Position numbers and translations under genes: made by a program. This document shows positions 9,001 to 16,539 of a stretch of DNA of 64,000 nucleotides, in pieces (the stretch's first letter is position 1; each line of letters opens with the position of its first letter). Source of the stretch: Asanoa hainanensis (GTDB lineage: Bacteria; Actinomycetota; Actinomycetes; Mycobacteriales; Micromonosporaceae). The notes under the pieces are model-generated. The model was given only the letters and a program-made list of their open reading frames with translations, ran no database searches and was not told where the DNA came from. Location: the NCBI RefSeq assembly GCF_900188485.1, contig NZ_FZPH01000010.1, positions 82,404 through 146,403 on the forward strand. The letters run 5' to 3'.

Positions 9001-10299
9001 GCGGTGCTGTTCGACGGCCCGGATGGCGGCCGTGAGCTGGCGGTCGTCGAGCTCGACCCAGCGGCCCTTGACCCGCAGCAGCGGCACCTTCAGGCGGGCC
9101 AGGTCGTGCAGGTCGGCGGCGCTGATCTCCTCGTCGCCGACCATCAGGTCGACCTTGAAGTCGACCAGCTGGTCCTTGCCGACACCCTGCGCGGCCAGCG
9201 CCTTGCCGCCGCCGGCCGTCGACTTGGTGCGCGTGGTCAGCTTCAGGCCCAGGGTCTTGCGGCCGGCCCAGGCCGGCAGCTGCACCCCGTAGCCGGCGGC
9301 TTGCAGGAGGGGCGCGGCCTGGCGGAGGAACGTGAACGCCGCCGCCGTGTCGAGGATGCTCTCGGTGGGTTGGGCCTCGCGCAGGGCCTCGTCGAGCGGC
9401 GGGAACAGCCGGACCGCCCGGCCCAGGCCGGCGAGCAGGGTCTCGTCCGGGCGGGCGGGCAGGCCGGGCACCCGCTGACCGGCCCAGATCACGTCCGCGG
9501 GTACGTACAGCGACGGGTCGTCGACCGACTGGAGTGCGAACTCGAGGTCCCAGCGGTCGGTGGTCGGCAACGGCTCGACAAGCCGGAAGCAGACGCGGAC
9601 CGGCTCGTTGGCCTGGTGCGCCGAGCGGTGCCAGCCGTCCAGCGCGGTGCGCAACGCGGCCAGCTCGGGGCGTTGCGCGGTGGTCGCGGTGACCGTGGGA
9701 TCGTCCGCCGTGAGCGCGCGCATCCACCGGTCGGCGACCGGCGCCTTCGGGCCGGGGCGGTGGCCGAGCAGGAGCCGCTCCGGCAGGCTGCGGCGGGCGG
9801 CGGCGTCGGTGAACGCGTCCAGCAGGTCGCGCAGCACCTGGCCCGGCGGTGCCGCGTCGGCAGCCCGGACCGCGCCCGGCATCGCGGCGGCCAACTCCCG
9901 GAACGCGGCGGCGTCGCGCCCGGTCAGCACCGGGCGCCAGCGGGCGGCGTGCGCACCGTCGGCGGTGACGAGCGCGGGGAGCAACCGACCCCGGCGGAGC
10001 AACCCGGCGGCGTACGAGGCAACCACCGCGAGGTAGCGCAGGTCACCACCCGGCGTCCAGTCCAGATCGTCGATGTCGAGGAGCAGGTCCAGGGCGGGGC
10101 CCGGGTCGAGAAGAACGGCCTCGACGGGCCACGCGGCCAGGGTGGCGTCGGGCGGTGGTTCTTCGGAGGCGGGCACTGGCTTGCCGTCGACCGTCGGCAA
10201 GGTAAGCGTCAGCGTGGCGAGCGCGCCGGGAACCTCGGGCGGCTGCTCACCCCAAAGACCCAGCCGCCCGCCCGTCCAAACGCCGTGAATCACCCGCAC
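6031..10299 (-). CDS. SNF2-family ATPase/helicase precursor with in-frame intein
   Basis: A 1422-residue precursor; removing residues 522-986 leaves a 957-residue SNF2/Rad54-like ATPase. The N-terminal half contains the SNF2-associated domain common in bacterial members (around [20 protein letters not shown]). The core has [14 protein letters not shown], Walker A DDMGLGK|T split by the intein, the DEAQ box ([11 protein letters not shown]), [15 protein letters not shown], and the helicase C-terminal motifs VFTQYAEFG and [21 protein letters not shown]. It probably moves along DNA without strand separation. Without splicing the P-loop Thr is displaced, so activity should depend on intein removal. 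GTG start at 10299; a second GTG at 10293 is possible. The SWIM gene follows with a stop-start overlap. Confidence 0.93.
   Translation of the reverse strand: [1422 protein letters not shown]
7342..8736 (-). mobile_element. Intein with LAGLIDADG-type homing endonuclease in SNF2 Walker A motif
   Basis: A 465-residue intein, residues 522-986 of the precursor, inserted exactly between GLGK and T of the helicase P-loop. All splicing blocks are visible: block A starts at Cys522 ([12 protein letters not shown]); block B has T608-R-R-H611; block F is [19 protein letters not shown]; block G ends LCHN with the penultimate His and terminal Asn986; the +1 extein residue is Thr. The middle holds two LAGLIDADG-like helices, [14 protein letters not shown] (646-659) and [15 protein letters not shown] (746-760), each with an acidic residue at the expected site, so the endonuclease may be active. 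The splice junctions are unambiguous because removal restores a perfect DMGLGKT. Confidence 0.95.
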
Positions 10300-10371
10300 C
10301 CCCTACGCGACGCTCGACACTACCCGCGCGGTCCGGCGTGCGGCCTGATCGGCGCGGGCTAGGCTCGCTTC

Positions 10372-11562
10372 GTGGATAACCGGCGGGAGATCGACGAGAT
10401 TTTGCAGCGGGGCGCCGACGGTGGGCGGATCACCGCCGAGGAGGCGTTGCTGCTCTACACCGAGGCGCCGTTTCATGCGCTCGGCGAGGCGGCCGACGCG
10501 GTGCGGCGCCGCCGCTATCCGGACGGCATCGTCACGTACCTGATCGATCGCAATATCAACTACACGAACGTCTGCGTGACGGCCTGCAAGTTCTGCGCCT
10601 TCTTCCGGGCGCCGAAGCACGCCGAGGGCTGGACCCACCCGACCGAGGAGATCCTGCGGCGCTGCGGCGAGGCGGTCGAGCTCGGCGCGACGCAGGTCAT
10701 GCTCCAGGGCGGGCACCACCCGGAGTACGGCGTCGAGTACTACGAAGAGCTGTTCAGCTCCGTCAAGGCCGCCTACCCGCAGCTGGTCATCCACTCGATC
10801 GGTCCGTCCGAGATTCTGCACATGGCCAAGGTCTCCGGCGTCTCGCTGGAGGAGGCGATCTCCCGGATCAAGACGGCCGGGCTCGACTCGATCGCCGGCG
10901 CCGGTGCGGAGATGCTGCCCGATCGGCCGCGCAAGGCGATCGCGCCGCTCAAGGAGTCCGGCGCCCGTTGGCTCGAGGTCATGGAGATCGCGCACGGGCT
11001 CGGTCTCGAGAGCACCGCGACGATGATGATGGGCACCGGCGAGACCAACGCCGAGCGGATCGAGCACCTGCGGATGATCCGCGACGTGCAGGACCGCACC
11101 CGCGGCTTCCGGGCGTTCATCCCGTGGACCTACCAGCCGGAGAACAACCACCTCAAGGGCCGCACCCAGGCGACCACGTTGGAGTACCTGCGGCTGATCG
11201 CGGTGGCCCGGCTGTTCTTCGAGACCGTGCCGCACCTGCAGGCGTCGTGGTTGACCACCGGTAAGGACGTCGGGCAGCTCGCGTTGCACATGGGCGTCGA
11301 CGACCTCGGTTCGATCATGTTGGAGGAGAACGTCATCTCTTCCGCCGGTGCGCGGCATCGGTCCAACTTGCACGAGCTGATCTGGATGATCCGGTCGGCG
11401 GGCCGCATTCCGGCGCAGCGGGACACCCTCTACAACCACCTGCGGGTGCACCACACGCCGGCCGACGACCCGACCGACGACCGGGTGGTCTCGCATTTCT
11501 CGTCGATCGCGCTGCCCGGCGGCGGAGCCGGCACGCTGCTCCCGCTCGTCGAACAGCACTGA
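10372..11562 (+). CDS. mqnC: Cyclic dehypoxanthinyl futalosine synthase MqnC
   Basis: A 396-residue radical SAM enzyme of the futalosine route to menaquinone; it cyclises dehypoxanthine futalosine. The CxxxCxxC cluster motif is CVTACKFCAF, and the MqnC-type C terminus SAGARHRSNLHELIWMIRSA is present, which separates it from MqnE. GTG start at 10372. Other mqn genes are not in the window, but menG and a polyprenyl diphosphate synthase lie downstream, consistent with a menaquinone-based respiratory chain built by the futalosine route. A hairpin follows about 74 bp after the stop. Confidence 0.93.
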   Translation: MDNRREIDEILQRGADGGRITAEEALLLYTEAPFHALGEAADAVRRRRYPDGIVTYLIDRNINYTNVCVTACKFCAFFRAPKHAEGWTHPTEEILRRCGEAVELGATQVMLQGGHHPEYGVEYYEELFSSVKAAYPQLVIHSIGPSEILHMAKVSGVSLEEAISRIKTAGLDSIAGAGAEMLPDRPRKAIAPLKESGARWLEVMEIAHGLGLESTATMMMGTGETNAERIEHLRMIRDVQDRTRGFRAFIPWTYQPENNHLKGRTQATTLEYLRLIAVARLFFETVPHLQASWLTTGKDVGQLALHMGVDDLGSIMLEENVISSAGARHRSNLHELIWMIRSAGRIPAQRDTLYNHLRVHHTPADDPTDDRVVSHFSSIALPGGGAGTLLPLVEQH

Positions 11563-11635
11563 AAACACGCTCTGAGCCAGCTCGGCAGTCGGAGCCTTCG
11601 GCAACATTTCGGCAACGGTCAGCACACGATTGGTA

Positions 11636-11658
11636 CCGCCTGCTAGCGGGCGGTTTTC
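11636..11658 (+). terminator. Hairpin terminator candidate after mqnC
   Basis: CCGCCT and GGGCGG pair around the loop GCTAGC, followed by TTTT. It lies 74 bp after the mqnC stop and could end that transcript. Confidence 0.5.
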
Positions 11659-11745
11659 GCCGGTCGATAGCGTCCGTGGCGTCGCTAGGAACACGACCAC
11701 GCAACGCCCATGAGACGCCGACCGCGAGACGGTCGTACATATAGA

Positions 11746-11786
11746 GCCGAGGCGGGATGGGAAACCATCCCGCCTCGGCGTTTTTC
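11746..11786 (+). terminator. Strong intrinsic terminator
   Basis: Two 15-nt arms (11746-11760 and 11765-11779) pair perfectly around a GAAA tetraloop and are followed by GTTTTTCT. It is the best intrinsic terminator in the window. It lies 184 bp after mqnC, beyond the weaker hairpin at 11636-11658, so it may end a separate short transcript or be a backup for mqnC. Confidence 0.8.
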
Positions 11787-11896
11787 TATCCGATCACCGT
11801 CTAGCGCAGTGCCCGCGCCTGTGGTTACCGTGCGCTGTTCCCAATTCTCAGCTGTCCCACAGGCAACATTTGCCTCACAGCCCCCACGAGGAGCCG

Positions 11897-13054
11897 ATGA
11901 ACACGCGCTTGCGCGCCGTGGTCCTCCGCGCCGGTGCGGCCACCGCTCTCGCGGTCGGCCTGGTCGCCGTCGCCGGACCGGCGTACGCCGCCGACGGCCC
12001 GGACGTCGCCGTCACCCCGATCAGCCTCCACCTCGCCAAGGGTGTGAAGGAGGCCAAGGCCAAGCCGTTCCAGGTCGAGTTGCGCAACTTCGGCAACGCC
12101 GCGGCCAAGGACGTGTCGGTCAAGCTGGACCTGTCCGGCCTCAAGGGCAAGGTCGGCTACGTCACGCCGGACGGCTGCACCAAGTCGGGCCCGGCCGCGT
12201 ACGCCTGCCCGATCGGTGAGATCGCCGCCGACCAGGACGTGGTCATCGGCATCCCGCTCTTCAACGCCAACGGCAAGAAGGGCGACGGCGGCCACTTCTC
12301 GATCGCCGCGATCGTCCCCGGCGACACGAACGAGGAGAACAACTCCGCGGACGTCGACGTCACGGTCGAGGCGAAGACCTACGACCTGACGGTCTGGGCG
12401 CAGGACGTCTACGCCGAGGTGGTCGCCGACGGCGACGAGGTCGGCGAGGAGACCCGCACCCCGGTGCCGCCGGGCGGCACCGCGCCGCTGGACTCGGCCA
12501 TCTTCAACCACGGCAGCAAGCGCGTGGTCGGCGTCGCCTACTCGGTGAAGCTGCCGGAGGGCGTCTCGTTCGCGAGCGTGCCGGCGAACTGCATCGAGTG
12601 GGAAGACGTCAACGGCATCATCTGTGAGGACGACGAGGTCGTGCTCAAGCCGGGCGAGGTCATCCTGCCGGAGATCAGCGTCAAGGTCGCCGACGACGCC
12701 AAGGCCGGTGTGATCACCGACGGCATCATCGACGCGCGCGCGCTCGAGCCCGGTGCGACCGATCCCGAGCAGGCCGGCGACGAGGCGCGGGCGGCCACCG
12801 CGGAGCAGCGCAAGGAGCTCACCGACGCGGACGAGGCCGACAACCAGGCGCGCTTCGACGTCTTCGTCGGCGCGGCCCCGACCGAGCCGGGCACGCCGGG
12901 CGAGCCCGGCGAGGGTGGCGGCGGTGGCCTCCCGGTCACCGGCGCGGCGGCCGGCATCATCGGTGGCGTGGGTGCCCTGATCGTCGTCGCGGGTGCGGTG
13001 CTGTTCTTCGTCGCCCGCCGGCGCCGGATCGTCACGGTCACCCCCGACGCCTGA
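11897..13054 (+). CDS. LPXTG-anchored cell-wall surface protein
   Basis: A 385-residue secreted protein: signal peptide with an Ala-rich core ending AGPAYA (about residue 32), two or three beta-rich modules resembling CARDB/DUF11-type extracellular repeats (DVAVTPISLHLAKGVKEAK and VVGVAYSVKLPEGVSF), a Gly-rich wall-spanning linker, then the sortase signal LPVTG (residues 345-349), a hydrophobic helix and the basic tail RRRR. It should be covalently linked to peptidoglycan by a sortase, none of which is encoded here. ATG 11897 follows GAGGAG. Ligand and role are unknown. Confidence 0.85.
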   Translation: MNTRLRAVVLRAGAATALAVGLVAVAGPAYAADGPDVAVTPISLHLAKGVKEAKAKPFQVELRNFGNAAAKDVSVKLDLSGLKGKVGYVTPDGCTKSGPAAYACPIGEIAADQDVVIGIPLFNANGKKGDGGHFSIAAIVPGDTNEENNSADVDVTVEAKTYDLTVWAQDVYAEVVADGDEVGEETRTPVPPGGTAPLDSAIFNHGSKRVVGVAYSVKLPEGVSFASVPANCIEWEDVNGIICEDDEVVLKPGEVILPEISVKVADDAKAGVITDGIIDARALEPGATDPEQAGDEARAATAEQRKELTDADEADNQARFDVFVGAAPTEPGTPGEPGEGGGGGLPVTGAAAGIIGGVGALIVVAGAVLFFVARRRRIVTVTPDA

Positions 13055-13086
13055 CCAGCCGGACCAGCACGACCAACCAGCGACAG

Positions 13087-13115
13087 CGGCCCGCTCCCCG
13101 ATGGGGGGCGGGCCG
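13087..13115 (+). terminator. GC-rich hairpin after the LPXTG gene
   Basis: CGGCCCGC (13087-13094) pairs with GCGGGCCG (13108-13115), with a further TCCCC/GGGGG inner stem. There is no U-tract, only TTCC. It sits between the LPXTG gene and menG and probably ends the former transcript. Confidence 0.55.
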
Positions 13116-13132
13116 TTCCATAGAGTGGCCAG

Positions 13133-13825
13133 GTGACGCGAGCCAACCTGGACAAGCAGCCGCACGAGGTCGCCGAGATGTTCGACGGGGTGGCCGAGCG
13201 GTACGACCTGACCAACACCGTGCTGTCCTTCGGGCAGGACCGCGGCTGGCGAAAGGCCACCCGCGCCGCGCTCGACCTGGCGCCGGGGGAAAAGGTGCTG
13301 GACGTCGGCGCCGGCACCGGTGTCTCGACCGAAGAACTGGAACGTTCCGGTGCGTACGCCGTCGGTGCGGATCTGTCGGTAGGAATGCTGCGTGCGGGCC
13401 GGCACACGAGGCCGACCGTTCCGCTGCTCGCCGGCGACGCATTGGCGCTGCCCTTTCCGGACGCCACCTTCGACGCGGTCACCATTTCCTTCGCACTTCG
13501 CAATGTCGTCGACACCCGCGGCGCGCTGCGTGAGCTGGCCCGCGTGACCAGGCCCGGCGGCCGGCTCGTGGTCTGTGAGTTCAGCCACCCCACCAACTTC
13601 ACCTTCCGCACCATCTACCTCTCGTATCTGATGCGGTCACTCCCGGCGGTCGCCCGGCGGGTCTCCAGCAACCCGGACGCGTACGTCTACCTGGCCGAGT
13701 CCATCCAGATGTGGCCTAACCAGCGAGATCTCGCGACACGAATTCAGGACGCCGGATGGGGCCGGGTCGGCTGGCGGAATCTGTCGGGTGGAATCGTCGC
13801 GCTGCACCGCGCCACGCGCGAATGA
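13133..13825 (+). CDS. menG: Demethylmenaquinone methyltransferase MenG (UbiE family)
   Basis: A 230-residue SAM-dependent methyltransferase performing the last step of menaquinone ring synthesis. It shows the UbiE/MenG signature near the N terminus ([16 protein letters not shown]), the SAM-binding [14 protein letters not shown], and the family segment [23 protein letters not shown] start at 13133. The neighbouring reductase-family gene and the prenyl synthase beyond nuoN act on the same quinone, so this is a menaquinone neighbourhood. Confidence 0.93.
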   Translation: MTRANLDKQPHEVAEMFDGVAERYDLTNTVLSFGQDRGWRKATRAALDLAPGEKVLDVGAGTGVSTEELERSGAYAVGADLSVGMLRAGRHTRPTVPLLAGDALALPFPDATFDAVTISFALRNVVDTRGALRELARVTRPGGRLVVCEFSHPTNFTFRTIYLSYLMRSLPAVARRVSSNPDAYVYLAESIQMWPNQRDLATRIQDAGWGRVGWRNLSGGIVALHRATRE

Positions 13826-13890
13826 GCATTTTTCGGAAATGCCGGATTGGCGAAACGGACATCGATCGACAACTCGGTTCCGCCCCTGGG

Positions 13891-13906
13891 GTTAGGTATA
13901 CCTAAC
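13891..13906. promoter_or_regulatory. Perfect 16-bp palindrome upstream of the reductase/nuo block
   Basis: GTTAGGTATACCTAAC is a perfect dyad in the 187-bp gap between menG and the geranylgeranyl-reductase-family gene. It lies just upstream of where the -35 would be if TAGACT at 13932-13937 is the -10. It looks like a transcription factor site. Its half-sites resemble iron-box halves, but the spacing is wrong for IdeR/DmdR. Confidence 0.45.
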
Positions 13907-13931
13907 TGGCCGTCCGCAGTATCCCCGGTTC

Positions 13932-13937
13932 TAGACT
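13932..13937 (+). promoter_or_regulatory. Candidate -10 element TAGACT
   Basis: TAGACT fits the actinobacterial -10 pattern TANNNT and would start transcription around 13944, immediately before the Rex-like site. No good -35 is visible 17-18 bp upstream, which would suit an activated promoter. Assignment by position only. Confidence 0.35.
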
Positions 13938-13951
13938 CCACCCGATGAGCT

Positions 13952-13967
13952 TGTGAAGCATTTCACG
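13952..13967. promoter_or_regulatory. Rex-like operator
   Basis: TGTGAAGCATTTCACG matches the published Streptomyces Rex operator TGTGAACNNNTTCACA at 11 of 13 defined positions and forms the dyad GTGAA-N4-TTCAC. Rex senses the NADH/NAD ratio and in Streptomyces controls respiratory genes including nuo. It lies just after the candidate promoter and 45 bp before the start of the reductase-family gene that precedes nuoA-N. Binding is inferred. Confidence 0.55.
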
Positions 13968-14012
13968 AGCCCGCGAGGAGCGAAAACAGCCGGAACCCCA
14001 GGGGGAGTCGTA

Positions 14013-15296
14013 GTGGCCGCCAGCAGGGACAACGACGCCGACGTCATCGTCGTCGGTGCCGGACCGGGTGGCTCCACGACCGCGTACCACCTCGCGCGCC
14101 ACGGCGTACGCGTGCTGGTCCTGGAGAAGTCGCAGTTCCCCCGCGAGAAGGTCTGCGGCGACGGGCTGACCCCGCGCGCGGTCAAGCAGCTCATCAAGTT
14201 GGGCCTCACCGCCGACGGTTCCTTCGAGGAGCAGGGCTGGCTGCGCAACAAGGGCCTGCGGGTGATCGGCGGCGGTGTCCGGCTCGAGCTCGACTGGCCC
14301 GACCTCGCCAGCTTCCCCAACTACGGGCTGGTGCGCACCCGCTTCGACTTCGACGACCTGATCGCGAAGCAGGCCGTCAAGGCCGGCGCCGACCTGCGCA
14401 CGGGAGTGAACGTCACCGGTCCGGTGCTCGACGACACCGGCCGCGCGGTCGGGGTGACCGCCGAGGTCGAGGGTGGCGAGCCGCGCGAGTTCTACGCGCC
14501 GCTGATCATCTCGGCCGACGGCGTCTCGGGCCGCTTCCCGCTCGCACTCGGTCTGGCCAAGCGCGAGGACCGGCCGATCGGTGTGGCCGTCCGCCGCTAC
14601 TACCACTCGCCGGCCAAGCACGACGACGACTACCTCGAGTCCTGGTTGGAGCTGCGCAGCAAGGAGGGCGGCGACCGCCTGCTGCCCGGCTACGGCTGGA
14701 TCTTCGGCATGGGCGACGGCCGGGTCAACGTCGGCCTCGGCGTGCTCAACTCGTCGGCGGCGTTCGGCAAGACCAACTACCGGCGGATGCTCACCGAGTG
14801 GCTGGGCGCGACGCCGCCGGAGTGGGGCATGAACGACGAGGCCAACGCCGACGGCCCGATCCTCGGTGCCGCGCTGCCGATGGGCTTCAACCGCGTGCCG
14901 CACTACACCCGCGGCGTGCTGCTGGTCGGCGACTCCGGCGGCATGGTCAACCCCTTCAACGGCGAGGGCATCGCGTACGCGATGGAGTCCGGTGAGCTCG
15001 CCGCCGAGGTGGTCGCGCAGGCGCTGGGCCGCACCGGTCTCGACCGCGAGCGCGCGCTGGCCGCGTACCCGACCGAGCTGAAGGCCCGCTACGGCGGCTA
15101 TTACCGCCTCGGCAACATCTTCGTGAAGCTGATCGGCAACCCGCAGATCATGCGGATCGCCACCAAGCACGGCATGCCGCACCCGACCCTGATGCGGTTC
15201 GTTCTCAAACTGCTGGCCAACCTGACGGATCCGCGCGGTGGCGACGCGATGGACCGGGTCATCAACGCGATGACCAAGGTGGTGCCAGCCGCATAA
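14013..15296 (+). CDS. Geranylgeranyl reductase family FAD oxidoreductase, probably MenJ-like
   Basis: A 427-residue flavoprotein. The N terminus has the FAD-binding GAGPGGSTTAYHLARHG, then the family motif CGDGLTPRAV, and later the second FAD motif LLVGDSGGMVNPFNGEGI. This family saturates double bonds in polyprenyl chains. Because the gene stands between menG and the complex I operon, with a long-chain prenyl synthase beyond nuoN, the likely substrate is the menaquinone side chain, as for mycobacterial MenJ; archaeal-type lipid or chlorophyll substrates are unlikely here. I chose GTG 14013 because GGGGGAG ends 6 nt upstream; the frame is open to GTG 13953, but that start would lie inside the Rex-like site. 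Confidence 0.85.
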   Translation: MAASRDNDADVIVVGAGPGGSTTAYHLARHGVRVLVLEKSQFPREKVCGDGLTPRAVKQLIKLGLTADGSFEEQGWLRNKGLRVIGGGVRLELDWPDLASFPNYGLVRTRFDFDDLIAKQAVKAGADLRTGVNVTGPVLDDTGRAVGVTAEVEGGEPREFYAPLIISADGVSGRFPLALGLAKREDRPIGVAVRRYYHSPAKHDDDYLESWLELRSKEGGDRLLPGYGWIFGMGDGRVNVGLGVLNSSAAFGKTNYRRMLTEWLGATPPEWGMNDEANADGPILGAALPMGFNRVPHYTRGVLLVGDSGGMVNPFNGEGIAYAMESGELAAEVVAQALGRTGLDRERALAAYPTELKARYGGYYRLGNIFVKLIGNPQIMRIATKHGMPHPTLMRFVLKLLANLTDPRGGDAMDRVINAMTKVVPAA

Positions 15297-15400
15297 GCAC
15301 GGCAACTGGGCCTGACCCCGCCAAGCGAAGGCCCGCACAACGGTGAATACTCAGACGCTGATTCTCGACAGAGGGCAGGAAAGGACGAGCAGGGAAGACC

Positions 15401-15766
15401 ATGACGCTCTCGCCGTACGCACCGATCCTGGGGCTGTTGGCCCTGGCTGCCTTCTTCGCGCTGTTCTCCGTCGCGTCGGCCCGGATCGCCGGCCCGCGCC
15501 GGTACAACCGGGCCAAGCTCGACGCATACGAGTGCGGCATCGAACCTAGCCCGCAGCCGGTCGGCGGCGGTCGGTTCCCGATCAAGTTCTACCTGACGGC
15601 GATGCTGTTCATCGTCTTCGACATCGAAATCATCTTCCTGTACCCGTGGGCCGTCAGCTTCGACGCGCTCGGGCTCTTCGGGTTCGTCGAGATGGTCATG
15701 TTCATCGGCACCGTGTTCATCGCCTACGCCTACGTCTGGCGTCGCGGCGGCCTGGACTGGGACTGA
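15401..15766 (+). CDS. nuoA: NADH-quinone oxidoreductase subunit A
   Basis: A 121-residue membrane subunit of complex I with three transmembrane helices. The family segments [15 protein letters not shown] and [20 protein letters not shown] are present; the Cys loop lies at the quinone-access region of the complex. ATG 15401 follows AGGGAAG. First of the complete nuoA-N operon; the 104-bp gap from the upstream reductase gene holds no obvious terminator, so readthrough is likely. Confidence 0.95.
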   Translation: MTLSPYAPILGLLALAAFFALFSVASARIAGPRRYNRAKLDAYECGIEPSPQPVGGGRFPIKFYLTAMLFIVFDIEIIFLYPWAVSFDALGLFGFVEMVMFIGTVFIAYAYVWRRGGLDWD

Positions 15767-15782
15767 AGGGAGGCACGCCAGC

Positions 15783-16457
15783 ATGGGTATCGAAGAGAAA
15801 CTCCCCGCGGGCGTCCTGCTCACCTCCGTGGAGAAGCTCGTCAACTGGTCCCGCAAGTCGTCGGTCTGGGGCGCCACGTTCGGCCTCGCCTGCTGCGCGA
15901 TCGAGATGATGGCGGCCGGCGGCCCGCACTACGACCTGGGTCGCTGGGGCATGGAGGTGTTCCGTGCTTCGCCCCGCCAGGCCGACCTGATGATCGTTGC
16001 CGGCCGGGTGTCGCAGAAGATGGCCCCCGTGCTGCGGCAGATCTACGACCAGATGGCCGAGCCCCGTTGGGTGCTCTCGATGGGCGTCTGCGCGAGCAGC
16101 GGCGGCATGTTCAACAACTACGCCATCGTGCAGGGCGTCGACCACGTCGTGCCGGTCGACATGTACCTGCCCGGTTGCCCGCCGCGGCCCGAGATGCTGA
16201 TCGACGCGATCCTCAAGCTGCGCGAGAAGATCAACCACGAGCCGCTCGGCGCCAACGGCCGGCGCATGCTCGAGCAGCGCAAGGAGCGCGGTGACGTTCC
16301 GGTCGTGCCGTACGGCTCGATGCCTTCGTCCTACCGCAACGACAAGGCCCGGCGCGCCGAGTGGACCCAGGCGGTCCGCGACGGCCGCGAGGAACAGCTG
16401 CGGATCGAGAACTGGATGAAGGAAGAACGACACATGCAAGGCGGTGGACGCTGGTGA
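15783..16457 (+). CDS. nuoB: NADH-quinone oxidoreductase subunit B
   Basis: A 224-residue peripheral subunit carrying the terminal [4Fe-4S] cluster N2, which hands electrons to menaquinone. The ligands are visible as the adjacent Cys pair in [10 protein letters not shown], the Cys of [10 protein letters not shown] and the Cys of [10 protein letters not shown]. The C-terminal 50 residues, Lys/Arg/Glu-rich, are an extension seen in actinobacterial NuoB. ATG 15783, 16 nt after nuoA. Confidence 0.95.
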   Translation: MGIEEKLPAGVLLTSVEKLVNWSRKSSVWGATFGLACCAIEMMAAGGPHYDLGRWGMEVFRASPRQADLMIVAGRVSQKMAPVLRQIYDQMAEPRWVLSMGVCASSGGMFNNYAIVQGVDHVVPVDMYLPGCPPRPEMLIDAILKLREKINHEPLGANGRRMLEQRKERGDVPVVPYGSMPSSYRNDKARRAEWTQAVRDGREEQLRIENWMKEERHMQGGGRW

Positions 16458-16539
16458 GCGCGAGGAGTGAGCGAAGCGGCGCCGCAGCCGCCCGCGGACC
16501 GGAGGCCGGGAGCCCCGCAGTCGCGAACGGAAGGCGAAC
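16458..16539 (+). repeat. Spacer between nuoB and nuoC, repeat-like
   Basis: This 82-bp spacer breaks an otherwise overlapping operon. It contains GCGAGGAGTGAGCGAAGCGG and later AGCCCCGCAGTCGCGAACGG, a wording I recognise from dispersed intergenic repeats in Micromonosporaceae genomes. Only one copy is in the window, so the repeat nature is from memory and not shown here. Confidence 0.35.

Larger units (their letters stand above)
11563..11896. other. Intergenic region mqnC to LPXTG gene
   Basis: This 334-bp stretch holds the two hairpins listed separately and presumably the promoter of the surface-protein gene downstream of 11786. I see no convincing protein-coding gene. Two terminators in series leave room for a short transcript at about 11660-11786, but I could not find a clear promoter for one. 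Confidence 0.5.

Noticed and set aside
7684..10362. An 892-codon open frame on the plus strand
   Set aside because: It is fully antisense to the SNF2 helicase, has biased low-complexity Arg/Gly/Val composition and no recognisable domain; a GC-rich shadow.
13891..13906. IdeR/DmdR iron box
   Set aside because: TTAGGT and ACCTAA are separated by 2 bp; the iron box needs 7 bp between them (19-bp site). Kept only as an unknown palindrome.
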